NCBI GenBank assembly: GCA_944989445.1
Contig: CALYLW010000181.1
Span: 275,764-339,763 of the forward strand
Reading direction: 5' to 3'
DNA: 64,000 nucleotides
Origin: Ampullaceana balthica
Lineage: Eukaryota; Mollusca; Gastropoda; Lymnaeidae
Of the stretch, positions 60,381 to 64,000 are shown in pieces. The position numbers and the translations under genes were made by a program. Positions within the stretch are counted from its first letter, which is position 1; each line of letters starts with the position of its first letter. Under the pieces are notes generated by a model, which was not told the DNA's origin, ran no database searches, and saw only the letters and a list, made by a program, of their open reading frames with translations.

Positions 60381-61320
60381 CTAGTCATGAACTGAAAACT
60401 CACTTCTGGAATACATTTGTTTGAGAACAGCATGATCTGCTCCTTGCCCCCAACCCTTCCCGACGTTAATGACAACTACAGGGACGCTTCGTGGATCACC
60501 GCGACTTCCGCCAACATCTGATGTTTGGATGGTGGGAATTTTGCATCTGAATTTTTTAGCCACTTGGCACCTTGATTTTGCAGACTAGCATGCGCTGCTG
60601 ACCTCTTTTTTTTTCCTTTTTTTTTACTTCATAGTCTGCAAGTAATTTTCCCTCCATACAATCCGTCTGCTTCATTACTTATTGCACAAATTGCGTAAAC
60701 CGGATTGCCCAAATTGCACAAGAATCGACTGAAATGCACTCATCATAAACTACACAGGATTTGTTCGCAATCTTATTGTCAGGCAAATGGTTGCAGGTTT
60801 GTTTTAAAGAGGAAGTCGCTGCGTGTGTAGCATCCTCCATTTCTTGTTTGACGTTCGCAAGAACTTTGTCTGTAACTAGGTTATCGACAACCTTTGAGAT
60901 TTGAGGTCTTACCAGTGGCGTCACTAGGGGGATGTGGTGGGGGCGGGCCGCCTCGGGTGACACAATCACGAGGGGTGACACCAAAATATACAATTCTGTA
61001 TGATTCCGTTATTTGGCACTTGGCGACTCGGATGAGTTCTGTGGGGTAAGTCGTGAGGGGGTGACACCATGAGCTACCGCCCCGGGTGACACCAACCCTA
61101 GTGACGTCTCTGGGTCTTACTTTTTTTTTACTAATTTCATAGCCAAACACGGCCACATAAGGCGACTGCTGAATTCCTTGATGAATAGAACGGATTTTCA
61201 TGGACTGAATGAATCTGAGACTCTCAGCCCGATGCGTTGATTCATTTGTCTGCATCCATGTCATCGTCATATTCTGAACATCTTCGTTGGCACGTTAGAC
61301 TGAATCTTGCCTTTGGTCAT
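60381..61320 (-). pseudogene. Integrase-like pseudogene (KRBA2-like family), split by a MITE
   Basis: On the minus strand, from about 61310: a degraded SV-stop-RANEDVQN segment, then KIRSIHQGIQQSPYVAVFGY at about 61195-61130, VRPQISKVVDNLV just after the MITE, a CxxC-like region near 60720-60660 in another frame, and SRGDPRSVPVVVINVGKG with VLKQMYSRSEFSV at 60480-60390. These follow the C-terminal half of KRAB-A domain-containing protein 2-like integrases known in many invertebrates. In that family the SVERAN glutamate is the catalytic one; here its codon is TAA (61295-61297). Further frameshifts and a MITE inactivate it. Confidence 0.6.
60913..61112. mobile_element. hAT MITE (200 bp) inside the integrase pseudogene
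   Basis: The ends cagtggcgtcactaggggg and ccctagtgacgtctctg form an inverted repeat, flanked by a perfect 8-bp duplication ggtcttac at 60905-60912 and 61113-61120. It is nearly the same as the inner unit at 12059-12257, sharing cgtgagggggtgacaccatg and agctaccgcc. Confidence 0.95.
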
Positions 61321-61540
61321 GCATCTAAAGCTGTGCCGCCTACAGGACAGTCAGCATCATCACGTCGAATACTGGCCATCGCAGCACTTAGGGAAGTGAC
61401 CGGCCAAAGAATTTTATTCACTGGCTATTCCAAGCACATCGGACATTTGCCATTCGCCTCGGCCAACGTGCGAAACGGTCGGTCAATGCGGGAACTGGGC
61501 CGAATTTGGGGTTTTGACCGTAAGAAATATATTATATAAA

Positions 61541-62930
61541 TATACTAGCAGACCCGTCGTGCGTTGCAACGATCTCAGTAAAAGGGAATACATATAGATA
61601 AAAAAGGAATTACATTAAGGGTCACCGGGCCCATCAGTTTAACATATGACGTTCGAAAATCGGTTCATTTCAATCAAATCATAACAAATATATAAATATA
61701 TTTACCTATATTGCTCAATATCGTGTAAAATTGAATGGGGAATACAATATTAAAAGTTTAGTAAAAAAACACATTTAAGGCCCCCAGTCCCGAGGAAATG
61801 GACATTAGGAGTTCAGTACCCTATAGTAATTTAATATAAGCTCTTAAGCTTTTATATACCAAGTTTGGTCGAAATCCAGTTATTTTCTCATTATCTAACA
61901 ATTAAACCGTTTTTTATTTACCTAATATAAGGAAAAAATACACTAACGGGCCAACGGACCAATTCGGTTCATTGATTAAAATTTGTAAACCTGTTCATAT
62001 AAATTCAGTTTCATCATGGAAATATTTCTATAGACTGTTAAAAACTGAGTGGGAAATATTATCTTAGAGTATACAAAAAAAAACGACATTTGGGGCCCCG
62101 GCCTATTTGATGTAAGATGTATATTTCAAAATGCTGTTCATTTTAATTCAGTTTCATCATGGATATATTTCTCAAGATCGTTAAAAATAGAATGGAAAAT
62201 AATATCTTAAACATATTCGAAAAAAAGACATTTTGGGTCCCCAGCCCTGAACGATTTGACATTAGACATGCAGTGCCCTTTTTTATTTTAATATGGACTA
62301 CCAAGTTTTTATATATAAAGTTTGCTTAAGTTCCATTCATTTACTCAGTAGCTAACGCATAAACTAATTTTTATAAAGCTCATGTAAGCAAAAAACCGAC
62401 ATTAAGGGCCCCAGGGCCCAATTAGTGCAAGATGCAAAGTTCAAAACACTTGTTTATTTCAATCAATTTCATAATGGATATAGCTATCTATATTTCTCAA
62501 GATCTTTAATAATTGAATGGGGAATAAAATCTTAAACGTTTATGAAAAAAAGACATTTTAGGCTCCCAGCCCAGAAAAAATGGACATTAGAAAATTAGTG
62601 CCCTATAGTATTTCAATATTGGCTACCAAGTTGTTATATACAAAGTTTGGTTAAGATCCATCAATTTACCCAATAGCTAACGCTTAAACTAATTTTTATA
62701 TAGCTTATATAAGAAAAAAATCATATGGGCCCCCGGCGCCCCATGAGTGTTAAATTTTGCAAAAAAAGTTGCCTATTACCATCCCAGGAGTGTTATCAAA
62801 AGTCTCCAAAAGTTTCATGGCGATCGGATGATTGGTTTAGTCAGCTATAAAGGACATACATACATACATACATACATACATACATACATACATGCATACT
62901 TTCATTTATATATATATAGATAAATAAATA
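61541..62930 (+). mobile_element. Element starting actagcagacccgtcgtg, with internal tandem structure and (TACA)n tail
   Basis: It begins tactagcagacccgtcgtgc and ends with a TACA tetranucleotide run at about 62850-62893. In between, a unit of about 320 bp is repeated, marked by gacatta-gg, gtgccctatagta, aagtttggt-aagatcca and acattaagggcccc blocks (near 61801, 62260, 62583). The short tetranucleotide tail is retrotransposon-like, but no coding region is seen and the class is unknown. Confidence 0.55.
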
Positions 62931-62939
62931 ATAATTAGA

Positions 62940-64000
62940 AAGTTTACAAAGAAGAAACGATATTAAGGAACCCAACCCAAAATGAGTGATAAGTTAAATT
63001 TTTTATTGCTATTGTACTCAAGCTATATTTCTCAATATCGTGTAAAATTGAATAGGGAATACAATTATTAATGTTCAGTTAAAAAGACATTTGGGTCCCC
63101 CATCTCCAATGGAATGGACATTAGGAGTGCCCTATAGTAATGTAATATAGGCTCTTTAAGTTTTTATATACTAAGTTTGGTCAAAATCCAGCTATTTTCG
63201 CATTATCTAACACTTTAACTAATTTTTTTAAAGCCAATATAGGGAAAATAAACGACATTAAGGGGCCCCCAGGCCATCAGGTGCAAGATGTCAATTTCAA
63301 AAACCTGTCATTTTAATTTAGTTTCATCATGGATATATATTTCTCAAAAATCGTTATATAATGTGAATGGGAAAAATGTGTTAAACATATACGAAAACAG
63401 ACATTTGGGGTCCCCGGCCCCTGAAGAAATTGACATTAGAAGTTCACTGCCCTTAAGTCTTTTAATATGGGATACGAAGTTTTTGAATACAAAGTTTGTT
63501 TAAGATCCAATCATTTACTTAGTACCTAACGCATAAACTAAATTTTATATAGCTCATTTAAGCAAAAAATGACACTTAGGACCCCAGGACCCATTCTGTG
63601 CAAGACATAAAGTTCAAAATACCTGTTCGTTTCAATATGGATCATAATGAATGCATTTATCATTATTTTCTCAAGATCGTTAATAAATAAATGGGAGAAT
63701 AAATTCTTAAAAGTAGAAGAAAAATAGCATTTTGGGCCCCCGGGCACGAAGGAATGGTCATTAGGAGTTTATTTCCCTATGGTATTTTAATATTGGCTGT
63801 CAAGTTTTTATATACAATGTTTAGTTAAGATCCATCAATTAACACAATAGCTAACGCTTAAACTAAATTTTATATAGCTCATTTAAGCAAAAACATGACA
63901 TTATGGGCCCCCGGAGCCCCATGAGTGTTAAATTTTGAAATAAAAGTATCCAGTTATTATCCCGGGAGCATACTAAACAGTCTTGAATAGGTTCATGACG
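62940..64000 (+). repeat. Second copy of the same higher-order unit, running off the window
   Basis: It repeats the order of blocks of 61690-62830 (markers near 63116, 63431, 63756) and reaches atgagtgttaaattttg near 63920, which corresponds to 62745 in the first copy. It is cut by the window edge. Confidence 0.75.

Noticed and set aside
61237..61539. 100-codon plus-strand frame
   Set aside because: It lies opposite the start of the integrase-like pseudogene, which explains part of it on the minus strand. I recognise no plus-strand family, although the remainder (61330-61539) is unexplained.

Overview
This window looks like repeat-rich, gene-poor DNA from an invertebrate animal. It is AT-rich, has no long intact gene, and no operon-like structure, ribosomal RNA, CRISPR array or convincing tRNA gene. 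Almost everything that can be named is a mobile element or a tandem repeat. A mollusc, probably a gastropod, is my best guess. It rests on a tRNA-type SINE and a SINE tail that resemble repeats I remember from snails, so treat the guess as inference.

Region by region: 0-7 kb holds a G/T-rich minisatellite, a hAT MITE with a perfect 8-bp target duplication, a pogo/Tigger-like element with TA duplication and a near-perfect palindrome. 7-20 kb holds two internally deleted copies of one hAT (ZMYM1-like) transposon, a composite MITE, a hAT end resembling the SPIN/URR1 group, and a hAT element containing two Harbinger-like MITEs. 20-25 kb has a CpG-rich island with a possible first exon, another MITE and a 30-bp minisatellite. 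25-38 kb is mostly unique-looking noncoding DNA with GC-rich islands, a SINE, a LINE tail and fragments of one dispersed repeat family. 38.3-42.2 kb is a four-level nest of transposons. 43-49 kb holds more hAT copies and a LINE remnant. 48.9-58.9 kb is a cluster of seven unrelated minisatellites. 59-64 kb has another dispersed-repeat copy, an integrase-like pseudogene split by a MITE, and a higher-order repeat running off the right edge.

No set of genes here works together as a host pathway. The clearest story is transposon ecology. hAT elements dominate, their insertion sites can be read from 8-bp duplications, and their transposase genes are all frameshifted, stopped, deleted or split. The most informative observations are the two hAT copies with complementary deletions meeting at one spot, the four-deep nest, the SPIN-like end (a family known for horizontal transfer between phyla), and the integrase pseudogene cut by a datable MITE insertion.
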